Assembly (NCBI GenBank): GCA_902495245.1
Contig: CABUWI010000001.1
Coordinates: 248,001 to 312,000, forward strand
DNA from: an uncultured Porphyromonadaceae bacterium
GTDB taxonomy: Bacteria; Bacteroidota; Bacteroidia; Bacteroidales; Muribaculaceae
Length of the DNA: 64,000 nt
Direction: 5' to 3'
Made by a program: the position numbers and the translations under genes. Below the pieces are notes generated by a model. It was not told where the DNA came from. It saw nothing but the letters and a program-made list of their open reading frames with translations, and made no database searches. Below are positions 1-9,446 of this stretch, in pieces; position 1 is the first letter of the stretch; each line of letters opens with the position of its first letter.

Positions 1-283
1 TGGCGATAATATCGTCGAGCTGTTTCATCAGGTCGGTCTGCAACGAGCAGCAGATGCAGCCGTTTTGCAGAGCAATCAAGTCGCCCGAGTTTTCATCTTT
101 GCCCACGATGCCGCCTTTCTGAATCAGGTCCGCATCAATGTTAACCTCGCCTATATCGTTGACAATCACGGCAAATTTGATTCCGCGGCGATTGGCAAGA
201 ATGTCGTTGAGCAACGTGGTTTTTCCGCTACCCAGATAGCCCGTGAGCAGCAAAACGGGTACGATATTTTCAGTATGTGTCAT
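1..283 (-). CDS. G3E family GTPase (CobW/P47K-like), 3' end outside window
   Basis: The visible N-terminal 94 residues, starting at the ATG at 283, carry a P-loop GYLGSGKTTLL at about residues 15-25 and the CxCC metal-binding motif of G3E GTPases (NGCICCSL, about residues 74-81). Proteins of this family act as GTP-dependent metallochaperones for zinc, cobalamin cobalt or nitrile hydratase metal. Substrate cannot be told from this part. It is divergent from the epimerase gene at 351, with a -7 like box (TAATTTTG) on the minus strand at 305-312. The gene runs off the left edge of the window. Confidence 0.9.
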   Translation of the reverse strand, partial: MTHTENIVPVLLLTGYLGSGKTTLLNDILANRRGIKFAVIVNDIGEVNIDADLIQKGGIVGKDENSGDLIALQNGCICCSLQTDLMKQLDDIIA

Positions 284-350
284 AAGCGTTTATGTTTAGC
301 GGCACAAAATTACAAATTTTTTGCGTAACTTCGCAGAAAATTTTTTGATG

Positions 351-1766
351 ATGAAGAAGACAATTTGCGTTACAGGCGCCACGGGCACTATGGGCATGGC
401 GACTCTTAGAGAACTCGCTCCGCGCGCCGACCGATTCGACATAACCGTTCTTGCCCGTCCGAGCAAGACCAACCGCAACAAGCTGAAGCCCTACATGTCG
501 CTGCCGAGCTTCAAAGTTGTGTGGGGCGACCTGTGCAACTACGAAGACGTCAAAGCGGCCGCAGCCAATGCCGACTACGTTCTGCACATGGGCGGAATGG
601 TGAGTCCCGCTGCCGATTATCACCCTCAACAAACCCGAAAAGTCAATGTCGAGGCTGCCCGCAACATCGCGCGCGCCGTGCTCGAAGGCCCCAAAGCCGA
701 GACCGCCAAAGTTGTGTACATCGGCTCGGTGGCGCAGCTTGGCGACCGGCGGCCGCCGCTGCACTGGGGACGCACCGGCGATCCGCTCGCGGCCTCGGAA
801 GGTGATGCTTACGCTCTGTCAAAAATCGAGGCAGAGCGCGCAATTGTCGATTCAGGCCTGAAACACTGGGTGGCCATCAGGCAGACCGGCATTCTTTATC
901 CGGGACTGCTGCTGAAGGGTTCTGATCCGATAACGTTCCATGTGCCGCTGCGAGGCATGCTCGAATGGGCCACCGACGAAGACTCCGGCCGACTGATAGC
1001 CAACATATGTGAACCCTCCGTTCCCGACCGTTTCTGGAACAAGTTCTATAACCTCGGCTCGGGCGAGAGCTACCGACTGACCAACTACGAGTTTGAGAAA
1101 CTGCTGCTGAAAGCGCTGGGCGTGCCCGCACCCGACAAGGTGTTCAACGCCGACTGGTTCGCGACCCGCAGTTTCCACGGTCAATGGTGGCAGGACTCTG
1201 ACCGTCTGCAGGAACTGGTGCCGTTTCGCAGCGGCGAACCGTGCACCGACTATTTCAAGCGCATGGCCTCGATGGTGCCCTGGTATTTCAAACTGGCGCC
1301 TCTCGCTCCGGCAGCGCTGATAAAGGCCGGCATGAAAACCGTGGCCATGCGCAAGCCGCTTGGCACCCTCTACTGGCTGCGCAACGGAATCGACGACAAA
1401 ATCCGCATTCACTTCGGTTCGGTCGACGAGTGGAAAAGCATTCCCGGCTGGAAGCAGCAGATTGAGGAGCTTGAACACTATCCAGCCGACGAGCCGCGCG
1501 GTTCGCGCCACGCTCCGGCAGCCACCGGAATCGACCATGGATATGACGAGTCGAAACCTGCCTCACAGCTCACTCTTGACGACATGAAGCAAAAGGCCGC
1601 GCATCACGGCGGCAAGTGCCTGAGCCCCGCAATGGCCACGGGCGACATGGCCACGCTTCTCGACTGGGAATGTGCCGAAGGCCATCGGTTCAAGGCGTCG
1701 CCGGCGCTGGTGCTTCTCGGCGGCCACTGGTGTCCCGAGTGTCAGCGTCGTCGCATGGGATTTTAG
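351..1766 (+). CDS. NAD(P)-dependent epimerase/dehydratase with C-terminal zinc-ribbon-like tail
   Basis: An extended short-chain dehydrogenase: the Rossmann glycine motif GATGTMG lies right at the N-terminus (residues 8-14) and a YALSKIEAE segment carries the YxxxK catalytic pair. ATG codons at 348 and 351 are adjacent and either could be the start. A -7 like element TAACTTCG is at 325-332. After the epimerase fold there is an extra tail of about 55 residues with Cys/His ligands (KCLSP, WECAEGHRF, WCPEC), as in zinc ribbons of restriction-like or treble-clef modules. The substrate (sugar nucleotide or other) is unknown. Length of about 471 residues is longer than the usual 300-350 because of the tail. 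Confidence 0.85.
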   Translation: MKKTICVTGATGTMGMATLRELAPRADRFDITVLARPSKTNRNKLKPYMSLPSFKVVWGDLCNYEDVKAAAANADYVLHMGGMVSPAADYHPQQTRKVNVEAARNIARAVLEGPKAETAKVVYIGSVAQLGDRRPPLHWGRTGDPLAASEGDAYALSKIEAERAIVDSGLKHWVAIRQTGILYPGLLLKGSDPITFHVPLRGMLEWATDEDSGRLIANICEPSVPDRFWNKFYNLGSGESYRLTNYEFEKLLLKALGVPAPDKVFNADWFATRSFHGQWWQDSDRLQELVPFRSGEPCTDYFKRMASMVPWYFKLAPLAPAALIKAGMKTVAMRKPLGTLYWLRNGIDDKIRIHFGSVDEWKSIPGWKQQIEELEHYPADEPRGSRHAPAATGIDHGYDESKPASQLTLDDMKQKAAHHGGKCLSPAMATGDMATLLDWECAEGHRFKASPALVLLGGHWCPECQRRRMGF

Positions 1767-1820
1767 AGAATTTTAAGCATAAGCAATATTTTTTTGCCGT
1801 TCGAGCGTTATATATAGCGA

Positions 1821-2165
1821 ATGACAGACAAGAATCTCATAAACGGACTCTACCGCCGCTTTCGCCGGCGCCCGGCGACACTTGACGGCCGCAATCTGAG
1901 ATTGCTCGCAGACTTCATTGTCGACGAGCGCGGCATATCGTTGCAAGACGACGACCTTGTCTTCACCGAAACGCCGCCCGACGCACCGTTCCACAAGATT
2001 CCGCTTGAAAACATCAACGGGGTCGCCGACCTAGGCAAACTGCTTGCCATTGTTCTCAACTCAAGCATCATCTTCTTCAACAAGGAGACGCTCGAAACCA
2101 AAATTCACATCAAGCAGCCCAAGCCCGTGGAGCGCATTCTGTCAAAACTTCGCCGCGATTCTTAA
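1821..2165 (+). CDS. Hypothetical protein (114 aa)
   Basis: No family recognised. The protein is basic at the N-terminus (YRRFRRRP) and C-terminus (LSKLRRDS), without signal peptide or membrane segment, so probably cytosolic. It begins 54 bp after the epimerase gene, on the same strand. A promoter-like TATATAG stretch precedes the start. Codon use and GC match the surrounding core genes, supporting a real gene. Confidence 0.6.
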   Translation: MTDKNLINGLYRRFRRRPATLDGRNLRLLADFIVDERGISLQDDDLVFTETPPDAPFHKIPLENINGVADLGKLLAIVLNSSIIFFNKETLETKIHIKQPKPVERILSKLRRDS

Positions 2166-2221
2166 ACCTCAACCATTCACTTTTAACCCTTAACCACAAT
2201 TTAACTCATAACCATTTTTTT

Positions 2222-2764
2222 ATGAAAAAAGCAATTGCATTTGTTGCAGCAGCGCTCATGAGCGTCAGTGCTTTTGCCGGCGATATCTGGGTCGGCGGTT
2301 CAATCGGAGCATGGAGAAACACCACCGACAAGGTTACCACCGTGTCTCTCACCCCGGAAATCGGTTATAACCTGTCCGACAACTTCAGCATCGCCACGTC
2401 AATCGGCTACAAGTTCGTTGGCCGAAGCGGCGCCGACAACCACGCGTTCATCTTCAACCCCTATGCACGCTACACGTTTGCAAAGGTGGGCATCGTGGGC
2501 TTCTTCGTTGACGGCGGCGTAGACCTGTCGCTCGGCTCGACTCACTACAAACATGCCGACAACTCGAAGACGTCGGCCGTCGTGGGCATCGGTTTCAAAC
2601 CCGGCATCTCGCTGAACCTCAACAGCCACTGCGGCCTCGTTGCCCACTTCGGCTTTCTCGGCTACCGCTATGTCAACGACGCAGCTGAAGTGGCCGGCGA
2701 AAAAGGCGGCGGCGGTTTCGACCTGTCAAACGGCATGAGCTTCGGCTTCTACTACACTTTCTGA
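2222..2764 (+). CDS. Outer-membrane beta-barrel protein (180 aa)
   Basis: A Sec signal peptide (MKKAIAFVAAALMSVSAFA) is followed by alternating hydrophobic/polar strands, many glycine and aromatic residues, and a terminal aromatic residue (GFYYTF), the pattern of small eight-stranded OmpX/OmpW-like or PF13568-type barrels of Bacteroidetes. Function unknown; it is probably a surface-exposed structural or adhesion protein. An AT-rich stretch with no genes precedes it (2166-2221), and a strong terminator follows at 2784. Confidence 0.85.
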   Translation: MKKAIAFVAAALMSVSAFAGDIWVGGSIGAWRNTTDKVTTVSLTPEIGYNLSDNFSIATSIGYKFVGRSGADNHAFIFNPYARYTFAKVGIVGFFVDGGVDLSLGSTHYKHADNSKTSAVVGIGFKPGISLNLNSHCGLVAHFGFLGYRYVNDAAEVAGEKGGGGFDLSNGMSFGFYYTF

Positions 2765-2783
2765 TTTCGTTTACCCACTTTTC

Positions 2784-2814
2784 CGGTCGGCCGATTCCGG
2801 CCGACCGTTTTTTT
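2784..2814 (+). terminator. Rho-independent terminator after the barrel gene
   Basis: A GGTCGGCC / GGCCGACC hairpin with a 6-nt loop is followed by a run of seven T. Confidence 0.85.
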
Positions 2815-2829
2815 CAAAAATAATAAACC

Positions 2830-5496
2830 ATGAGCGAAAAATCGAAATACGCGGGACTTACCGACCATGAAGTGGCCGAAAGCCGACGCATTAACGGCGA
2901 AAACATTCTGACGCCACCTGCCAAAGAATCACTCTGGCATCGGTTCTTCATGAAATTCCGCGACCCGCTGATTGTCATCTTGCTTGTTGCGGGCGTACTT
3001 TCGATAGGCATATCACTTTATGAATATTACGGGCTTGACGAAGGCGCGGAAGTGTTTTTTGAGCCGGTAGGCATCTTCATAGCCATCTTGCTCGCCACCG
3101 GTCTGGCTTTCGTTTTCGAAGTCAAGGCCGACAGGGAATTCGAATTGCTGAACAAGGTAAACGACGACGAGCCTGTCCAGGTATTCAGAAACGGAAAGAT
3201 ATGCGCAATTCCACGTCGGGAAGTTGTCGTGAACGACATTGTCATCATCAACACCGGCGACGAAATTCCAGCCGACGGCACGCTGCTTGAAGCCGTAACG
3301 CTCAATGTGGACGAGTCGACGCTTACGGGCGAACCGATATGCCACAAAAGCGTCGACCCGGCCGACGCCGACCCTGAAGCCACCTTTGCGACCGACCGCG
3401 TCATGCGCGGCACGAAAGTGATGGAGGGCCACGGCGTTATGCACGTCGACGCCGTCGGCGACCGCACGGAAAACGGCAAGGTGTTCACCGCCGCACAGAT
3501 TGACAGCAACGTGCGCACGCCGCTCAATGAGCAGCTTGACCGTCTGGGCAAACTGATTTCATGGATTGCCTACGCTTTTGCGGCCATTATCGTGGTTTGC
3601 CGAGTTGTGATGTATCTGGTCAACATGGACTTCGACTGGATTCCGTTCCTGGCCTACATGCTCCAGACGCTTATGATTGCGGTTACGCTGATTGTGGTTT
3701 CCGTGCCCGAGGGACTGCCGATGGCCGTAACGCTCTCGCTGGCCTATTCGATGCGCCGCATGCTCAAGACGCAGAATCTCGTGCGCAAACTCCACGCCTG
3801 CGAAACTATGGGCGCCACCACCGTCATCTGCACCGACAAGACAGGCACTCTCACTCAGAACCAGATGCAGGTCTACAAGGCCGACTTTTTCGGCGAGCCG
3901 TCAGACGAGGTGCTATATGAGGGCATCGCAGTCAACTCCACGGCACAACTCGACCTGAGCGGCGAAAAGCCGCAGGTGCTCGGCAATCCGACCGAAGGCG
4001 CGCTGTTGCTCCGGCTCAAAGAGCGCGGTGTGAATTATCTCGACCTGCGCAACGGCGCGGTACGCCTCGAGGAACTGCCCTTCACCACCGAGCGCAAATA
4101 TATGGCCACGGTGGTGCGGTCGGCTTCGGGCCGGAAGATTCTCTATGTCAAGGGCGCTCCGGAAATCATCTTCGCCATGTGCAGCGACACCGCCGGCGTA
4201 ACCAAGGCCGAAATTGACGCCCGCCTGCTGGACTATCAGAATCAGGCCATGCGCACGCTCGGATTCGCATATCAGGAGCTCGAAGAAGAGGACACCGGCA
4301 TAGCCGACGGCAAAGTCGTGGCCAAAGGCCTGAAATTTCTCGGCATCGTGGCCATCTCCGACCCCGTGCGCGCCGACGTGCCCGACGCAGTGAGCGAAGT
4401 GCTCGACGCCGGAATCAAAGTGAAAATCATTACGGGCGACACGCCCGGCACGGCCAAAGAAATCGGGCGGCAGATCGGCCTGTGGAACGACGCGGCCGAC
4501 ACTGAACGCAACATCATCACCGGGCCGGAATTTGCGGAGCTCTCCGACCAACAGGTCCGGGAGCGCGTCGGCGACCTGAAAATCATTGCCCGCGCGCGCC
4601 CGATGGACAAGAAGCGCCTGGTCGAGGCGCTGCAGGCACGTGGCGAAGTCGTGGCCGTAACCGGCGACGGCACCAACGACGCCCCGGCGCTGAAGGCCGC
4701 CCACGTCGGCCTGTCGATGGGCGACGGTACCTCTGTGGCCAAAGAAGCGTCAGACATCACCATCATCGACAACTCGTTCGCCTCTATTGGCCGCGCCGTC
4801 ATGTGGGGCCGCTCGCTTTACCGCAACATTCAGCGGTTCATCATGTTTCAGATGACAGTGAACATCGTTGCGAGTTTCATCGTGCTGTTCGGCTCGATGC
4901 TCGGACTGCAATCGCCGCTCACCGTAACGCAGATGCTGTGGGTGAACCTGATTATGGACACCTTTGCGGCCGTGGCCCTGGCGTCGCTGCCGCCGTCGCG
5001 TTCGGTCATGACCGATAGGCCGCGCCGGCGTCAGGCCTTCATAATCAACAAGGCCATGTGGCGCGAAATTATCGGCATCGGCAGCTCGATGTTCCTCGTT
5101 CTGTTCGCCCTGCTTTACTATCTCGAGCACACTCATCTGACCTCAATGACTGAATTCGGGCGCACGCCGCTCAGTCCGGTCAACACAGGGCTGCCGCCCT
5201 TCGAGCTGTCGGTGTTCTTCTCGATTTTCGTCTTCATGCAGTTTTGGAACATGTTCAATGTAAGAGCCTTTGCCACCGGCGGCTCTGCCTTCGATCTTAA
5301 AGGCTGCCGCGGGTTCGTCGGGGTTGCGGCCATGATCTTCGCAGGCCAGATAGCAATCGTGCAGCTCGGCGGCCGCTTTTTCGGCGTTACGCCGCTCGGC
5401 CTCCTTGACTGGGTGATTATAATCGTAGCCACATCGGCCGTTTTGTGGCTGGGCGAACTCTACAGACTGATACACTTCAAACGACACGCCAATTAA
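2830..5496 (+). CDS. P-type Ca2+-translocating ATPase (PMCA type)
   Basis: An 888-residue P2-type ATPase. Visible landmarks are the actuator-loop TGEP (usually TGES; the key Glu is kept), the M4 PEGLP motif near residue 293, the phosphorylation motif DKTGTLT with Asp near residue 336, the KGAPE nucleotide-binding motif, TGDGTNDAPALK near residue 612 and the M6 NLIMDT ion-binding segment typical of plasma-membrane Ca2+ pumps. It would export Ca2+ across the inner membrane using ATP. It is followed after 3 bp by the hexosaminidase gene, so the two may be co-transcribed. No signal for regulation is visible. Confidence 0.93.
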   Translation: MSEKSKYAGLTDHEVAESRRINGENILTPPAKESLWHRFFMKFRDPLIVILLVAGVLSIGISLYEYYGLDEGAEVFFEPVGIFIAILLATGLAFVFEVKADREFELLNKVNDDEPVQVFRNGKICAIPRREVVVNDIVIINTGDEIPADGTLLEAVTLNVDESTLTGEPICHKSVDPADADPEATFATDRVMRGTKVMEGHGVMHVDAVGDRTENGKVFTAAQIDSNVRTPLNEQLDRLGKLISWIAYAFAAIIVVCRVVMYLVNMDFDWIPFLAYMLQTLMIAVTLIVVSVPEGLPMAVTLSLAYSMRRMLKTQNLVRKLHACETMGATTVICTDKTGTLTQNQMQVYKADFFGEPSDEVLYEGIAVNSTAQLDLSGEKPQVLGNPTEGALLLRLKERGVNYLDLRNGAVRLEELPFTTERKYMATVVRSASGRKILYVKGAPEIIFAMCSDTAGVTKAEIDARLLDYQNQAMRTLGFAYQELEEEDTGIADGKVVAKGLKFLGIVAISDPVRADVPDAVSEVLDAGIKVKIITGDTPGTAKEIGRQIGLWNDAADTERNIITGPEFAELSDQQVRERVGDLKIIARARPMDKKRLVEALQARGEVVAVTGDGTNDAPALKAAHVGLSMGDGTSVAKEASDITIIDNSFASIGRAVMWGRSLYRNIQRFIMFQMTVNIVASFIVLFGSMLGLQSPLTVTQMLWVNLIMDTFAAVALASLPPSRSVMTDRPRRRQAFIINKAMWREIIGIGSSMFLVLFALLYYLEHTHLTSMTEFGRTPLSPVNTGLPPFELSVFFSIFVFMQFWNMFNVRAFATGGSAFDLKGCRGFVGVAAMIFAGQIAIVQLGGRFFGVTPLGLLDWVIIIVATSAVLWLGELYRLIHFKRHAN

Positions 5497-5499
5497 AAA

Positions 5500-7566
5500 A
5501 TGAACTTCCGGTCATTAAAACATTCTTTGCCGGCGGTGGCCGCTGTGGCGACATCGCTGCTGACCCTGCAAACGGCCAATGCCGACATTGCCCATCTGCT
5601 GCCGAAGGTAAAAAGCATCACCGTATGCCCGGGCGAGCTGAAGCTGTCGGCCATCAGAATCGAAGACTCGCGGCGCACCGCCGCCCTTCCTCTCTATCTG
5701 GCGGAGACAGGCGTGGCGATTTCAGAAGACAGCCCCGTGGCGGTTACGGTTGAATACGTCGACAGCATAGCCGGCGCGTTCCGTGCTGAGTTTGCCGATT
5801 ATCCCGACGAGGAATACAGCCTGCACATCGCTCCCGACGGAATCGACATCAAAGCCGTCGGCACCACCGGAGTCATCAGAGCCGCCCAGACCATATCGCA
5901 GCTTGCCATTGACCGCGACGGCAGCCTGCCGTGTGTCGAGATTACCGATTGGCCTGCGTTCAAAGTGCGCGGCTACATGCATGATGTGGGCCGTTCATTC
6001 ATTGAATATGAGACCCTGTTGCGCCACATCGACCTGCTTGCCCGCTATAAAATCAACACCTTCCACTGGCATCTCACCGAAAATCAGGCATGGCGATTCG
6101 AAGTTGACGGATATCCGCAGCTGACATCGGCCGGGAGCATGACGCGCCACAAAGGTCGGTTTTATAGACGCGAGCAGTGCGCCGCGCTGGCCCGATATGC
6201 CGCCGAGCGCGGCGTCATGGTCATTCCCGAAATAGACATGCCGGGCCACAGCGAGGCCTTTACGCGGGCAATGGGCTTCATCATGCAGACCGACGACGGC
6301 GTGGCCGTGCTGAAAGAAGCGTTGCAACAGCTGGCCGAAACCTTCCCCTACTCGCCCTATCTCCATATCGGCGCAGACGAAACGGCCCTCACCTATCCCG
6401 GCTTTCTGCAAATCATTACGGATTATGTCCACAACACTCTCCACCGCAAGGTAGCCGTGTGGAACCCGATAAGGAATTTCACCATTACCGACAAGACCGG
6501 TTTTGACCTGACCACCACATGGCACCCCACCGGAAAGGCTGTCAAAGGCATTCCGAACATTGACACGCGCTATAATTATGCCAACCTGATGGATATGTTC
6601 GCAGACCCCGCAGGGCTGTTCAGCAGCAACATCTATCATGAGCGGACGGGCACGAAAGACGTTGTCGGAACCATCTCCGCCACCTGGAACGACCGACGTC
6701 TGGCCACAGAAGATGACATCATGCGCCAGAACAACTTTTTTGCGCTTGCCCTCATCAACAGCGAACGCGCATGGGCGGGCAACCGCGAGCGCTATTTCGA
6801 GCAAAACGGCGCCGGTGTTCCGCTCGACGGCGCCGAGGCGGACGAATTTGCCGACTGGGAAAAGCGCTTCCTCCTGCACAAAGACGGCATGCTGAAAAAT
6901 GAGCCGATACCATATGTCAGACAGTCCGACATCAGATGGCGCATTACGGAACCGATGCCCCGGGGCGACAATGCGGACGCCGTTCTGCCGCCCGAAACCG
7001 AAGAACCGGCGCTGACTTATGAATATAACGGCAAGACATACGGCACGCGTCCCGCGGCCGGAGCCGCCGTTTATCTGCGCCACAGCTGGGGCGACTACGT
7101 GAAGGCCATGTTCCCGAACAGGCCGGCCGACAACGTTACAAGCTATGCCTATACTTACGTCTATTCGCATGTCGAACAGACCGCAGGCGCCCTGATTGAA
7201 TTCCAGACCTATGGCCGCAGCGAAGTCTATCCGTCGCCCGAGGCCGGCAAATGGGATTGCAAAGGCTCGGACGTGCGGATAAACGACAAGCGCATAGACC
7301 CGCCGGCGTGGATCGGCTCTATGGTGCCCGGAACAATCGGCAATGAAGACCTGCTCGGCAATCAGAACTTCACGGCACGCAGGCCTGCTGAAGTTCACCT
7401 GAAGAAAGGCTGGAACAAGGTGCTTCTCAAACTGCCCTATCGCAACGTGCCGGGCATCAGGCTGAACCAGTGGATGTTCACATTCGTGCTTACGGACCTT
7501 GAAGGCCGCAACGCGTTAGACAATGTCATCTACAGTCCCGACCGCGACCCGAATCTGCTGCGCTAA
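5500..7566 (+). CDS. Beta-N-acetylhexosaminidase, GH20 family
   Basis: A 688-residue secreted glycosidase. The N-terminus is a signal peptide ending near NADIAHLL, followed by a GH20b-like domain (about 30-150) and the GH20 barrel, with RGYMHDVGR, the HWHLTE motif and the catalytic Asp-Glu pair in HIGADET (D293-E294). The C-terminal about 200 residues form an accessory region. The enzyme removes terminal GlcNAc/GalNAc from host glycans or peptidoglycan and probably acts in the periplasm or on the surface. It starts 3 bp after the Ca2+ ATPase gene and ends at a terminator. Confidence 0.93.
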   Translation: MNFRSLKHSLPAVAAVATSLLTLQTANADIAHLLPKVKSITVCPGELKLSAIRIEDSRRTAALPLYLAETGVAISEDSPVAVTVEYVDSIAGAFRAEFADYPDEEYSLHIAPDGIDIKAVGTTGVIRAAQTISQLAIDRDGSLPCVEITDWPAFKVRGYMHDVGRSFIEYETLLRHIDLLARYKINTFHWHLTENQAWRFEVDGYPQLTSAGSMTRHKGRFYRREQCAALARYAAERGVMVIPEIDMPGHSEAFTRAMGFIMQTDDGVAVLKEALQQLAETFPYSPYLHIGADETALTYPGFLQIITDYVHNTLHRKVAVWNPIRNFTITDKTGFDLTTTWHPTGKAVKGIPNIDTRYNYANLMDMFADPAGLFSSNIYHERTGTKDVVGTISATWNDRRLATEDDIMRQNNFFALALINSERAWAGNRERYFEQNGAGVPLDGAEADEFADWEKRFLLHKDGMLKNEPIPYVRQSDIRWRITEPMPRGDNADAVLPPETEEPALTYEYNGKTYGTRPAAGAAVYLRHSWGDYVKAMFPNRPADNVTSYAYTYVYSHVEQTAGALIEFQTYGRSEVYPSPEAGKWDCKGSDVRINDKRIDPPAWIGSMVPGTIGNEDLLGNQNFTARRPAEVHLKKGWNKVLLKLPYRNVPGIRLNQWMFTFVLTDLEGRNALDNVIYSPDRDPNLLR

Positions 7567-7584
7567 AGCAAAATGCCAATCACG

Positions 7585-7609
7585 GCCGCCTTTGTGGCGG
7601 CTTTTTATA
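7585..7609 (+). terminator. Rho-independent terminator after GH20 gene
   Basis: GCCGCC / GGCGGC hairpin with a 5-nt loop followed by a T tract. Confidence 0.8.
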
Positions 7610-7638
7610 TTTTTTTTGAAAAAAATCGCGACAGAATG

Positions 7639-7669
7639 TTGCACAAACGGCGATTTATGTGTAATTTTG
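7639..7669 (+). promoter_or_regulatory. Promoter of gdhA
   Basis: TTGC at 7639, a spacer of about 20 bp and TAATTTTG at 7662-7669 match the Bacteroidetes -33/-7 consensus, giving a leader of about 35 nt before the gdhA ATG. Confidence 0.65.
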
Positions 7670-7709
7670 TCGGCGGATTTTTAACACATATTATTCGTTT
7701 AACAAACAA

Positions 7710-9053
7710 ATGAAAGCTTCCGCAATCATCGACGACCTGCGCCGCCGTTTTCCCAACGAGCCTGAGTATATCCAGGCTGTTGAAGAGGTTCTCACCTCAA
7801 TTGAAGACACTTATAACGAACACCCCGAGTTCGAGCGTTACAACCTGATTGAACGCCTCTGCATTCCGGATCGGATTTTCTCGTTCCGCGTTTCGTGGGT
7901 CGACGACAACGGTAAGGTTCAGAACAATATGGGCTACCGAATCCAGCACAACAATGCCATCGGCCCGTACAAAGGCGGCATTCGCTTCCACAGCTCCGTC
8001 AACCAGTCGATTCTGAAATTCCTGGCTTTCGAGCAGACTTTCAAAAACTCGCTGACCACCCTGGCCATGGGTGGTGCAAAGGGCGGCTCTGACTTCTCGC
8101 CCCGCGGCAAGAGCGACATGGAGGTGATGCGCTTCTGCCAGGCATTCATTGCCGAACTGTGGCGTCAGATTGGTCCCGACACGGACGTGCCTGCCGGCGA
8201 CATAGGCGTTGGCGGCCGCGAGGTTGGCTACATGTACGGCTACTACAAAAAGATGGCCCGCGAATTCACCGGCACTTTCACCGGCAAGGGCCGCGAATTC
8301 GGCGGCTCGCTGATTCGCCCCGAGGCCACAGGCTACGGCAACTGCTACTTCCTGCTGAACATGCTCGCAACGCGCGGCATCGACATCAAGGGCAAGCGCG
8401 TCGCCATCAGCGGCTCGGGCAACGTTGCCACCTACACCGCCCAAAAGCTGATGCAACTCGGCGCCGTGGTGGTCAGCATGAGCGACAGCGACGGCTCCAT
8501 CTACGCGCCCGACGGCCTGACCGACGAACAGCTCCGATTCATCTTCGAACTCAAAAACGTGATGCGCGGCCGCATTCGCGAAGTAGCCGAAGAATATCCC
8601 GACACGGTGAAATACTTCCCCGGCGAGCGCCCCTGGCACATCGCCAAGTGCGACATCGCCATGCCCTCGGCCACTCAGAACGAGATTGACGGCGACGACG
8701 CGCGCGCACTGCTGGCCCAGGGTGTGATTGCCGTGAGCGAAGGCGCCAACATGCCCTCCACCCCCGAGGCCATCAAGGAGTTCCTCGCCGCCCGCATTCT
8801 CTACGCGCCCGGCAAGGCCGCCAATGCCGGCGGCGTGGCCGTGAGCGGCCTCGAAATGGCCCAGAACTCGCAGAAGCTCTCATGGAGCGCCGCCGAGGTT
8901 GATGCCAAACTCAAGGATATCATGGCTCAGATTCACCGCTCGTGCGAGGAATTCGGCAAGGAATCCGACGGCTACATCAACTACGTCAAAGGCGCCAACG
9001 TTGCCGGCTTCATGAAAGTGGCCCGCGCAATGATGGCCCAGGGCATCTTGTAA
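7710..9053 (+). CDS. gdhA: NADP-specific glutamate dehydrogenase
   Basis: A 447-residue hexameric-type glutamate dehydrogenase that makes glutamate from 2-oxoglutarate and ammonia. Family signatures are PYKGGIRFH, the catalytic-lysine segment MGGAKGGSDF, the DVPAGDIGVGGRE stretch and the Rossmann motif SGSGNVATY. Length and these motifs fit the NADP-dependent 450-residue class common in Bacteroidales. It stands alone between a promoter at 7639-7669 and a terminator at 9078. Confidence 0.96.
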   Translation: MKASAIIDDLRRRFPNEPEYIQAVEEVLTSIEDTYNEHPEFERYNLIERLCIPDRIFSFRVSWVDDNGKVQNNMGYRIQHNNAIGPYKGGIRFHSSVNQSILKFLAFEQTFKNSLTTLAMGGAKGGSDFSPRGKSDMEVMRFCQAFIAELWRQIGPDTDVPAGDIGVGGREVGYMYGYYKKMAREFTGTFTGKGREFGGSLIRPEATGYGNCYFLLNMLATRGIDIKGKRVAISGSGNVATYTAQKLMQLGAVVVSMSDSDGSIYAPDGLTDEQLRFIFELKNVMRGRIREVAEEYPDTVKYFPGERPWHIAKCDIAMPSATQNEIDGDDARALLAQGVIAVSEGANMPSTPEAIKEFLAARILYAPGKAANAGGVAVSGLEMAQNSQKLSWSAAEVDAKLKDIMAQIHRSCEEFGKESDGYINYVKGANVAGFMKVARAMMAQGIL

Positions 9054-9077
9054 TCAACCCATAAATCCGCCCAATCA

Positions 9078-9122
9078 CTGCGCCGGCGCGCCCACCTGCG
9101 GCACGTCGGCGCAGATTTTTTT
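9078..9122 (+). terminator. Terminator after gdhA
   Basis: CTGCGCC (9078-9084) pairs with GGCGCAG (9108-9114), followed by seven T. Confidence 0.75.
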
Positions 9123-9140
9123 GAAATTTTAGCGAAAAAA

Positions 9141-9172
9141 TTTGCACAGTTCAAAAACTCTCGCTAACTTTG
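9141..9172 (+). promoter_or_regulatory. Promoter of the tRNA-Asn pair
   Basis: TTTG at 9141-9144, a 20-bp spacer and TAACTTTG at 9165-9172 form a near-perfect Bacteroidetes promoter about 35 bp before the first tRNA. Confidence 0.85.
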
Positions 9173-9212
9173 CAGCGCAATTAGCGAGAGCGCCGGTTGC
9201 AAAACAAAACCT

Positions 9213-9286
9213 GCTTCAGTAGCTCAGTTGGTTAGAGCACCTGACTGTTAATCAGGGGGTCGTTGGTTCAAGCCCATCCTGAAGCG
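9213..9286 (+). tRNA. tRNA-Asn (GTT), copy 1
   Basis: A 74-nt cloverleaf: acceptor GCTTCAG/CTGAAGC, D arm GCTC/GAGC, anticodon arm CCTGA-CTGTTAA-TCAGG with anticodon GTT, discriminator G. The T stem GTTGG/CCATC has one T-T mismatch. CCA is not encoded. It reads for Asn codons AAC/AAT. Confidence 0.95.
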
Positions 9287-9299
9287 CCTCAAAAATAAT

Positions 9300-9373
9300 G
9301 CTTCAATAGCTCAGTTGGTTAGAGCACCTGACTGTTAATCAGGGGGTCGTTGGTTCAAGCCCATCTTGAAGCG
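9300..9373 (+). tRNA. tRNA-Asn (GTT), copy 2
   Basis: Nearly identical to copy 1, 13 bp downstream. The acceptor is GCTTCAA/TTGAAGC, a paired change from G-C to A-T at the last acceptor pair, so structure is kept. It shares the T-stem mismatch with copy 1. Confidence 0.95.
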
Positions 9374-9380
9374 CACCGAC

Positions 9381-9416
9381 AGCCGGTTCCGAATTTCGGA
9401 ATCGGCTGTTTTTTTA
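9381..9416 (+). terminator. Terminator of the tRNA operon
   Basis: AGCCGGTTCCGAA pairs with TTCGGAATCGGCT, followed by seven T. Confidence 0.85.
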
Positions 9417-9446
9417 CGCGCCGAGCGTGGCAATTTTGAATTAAAA

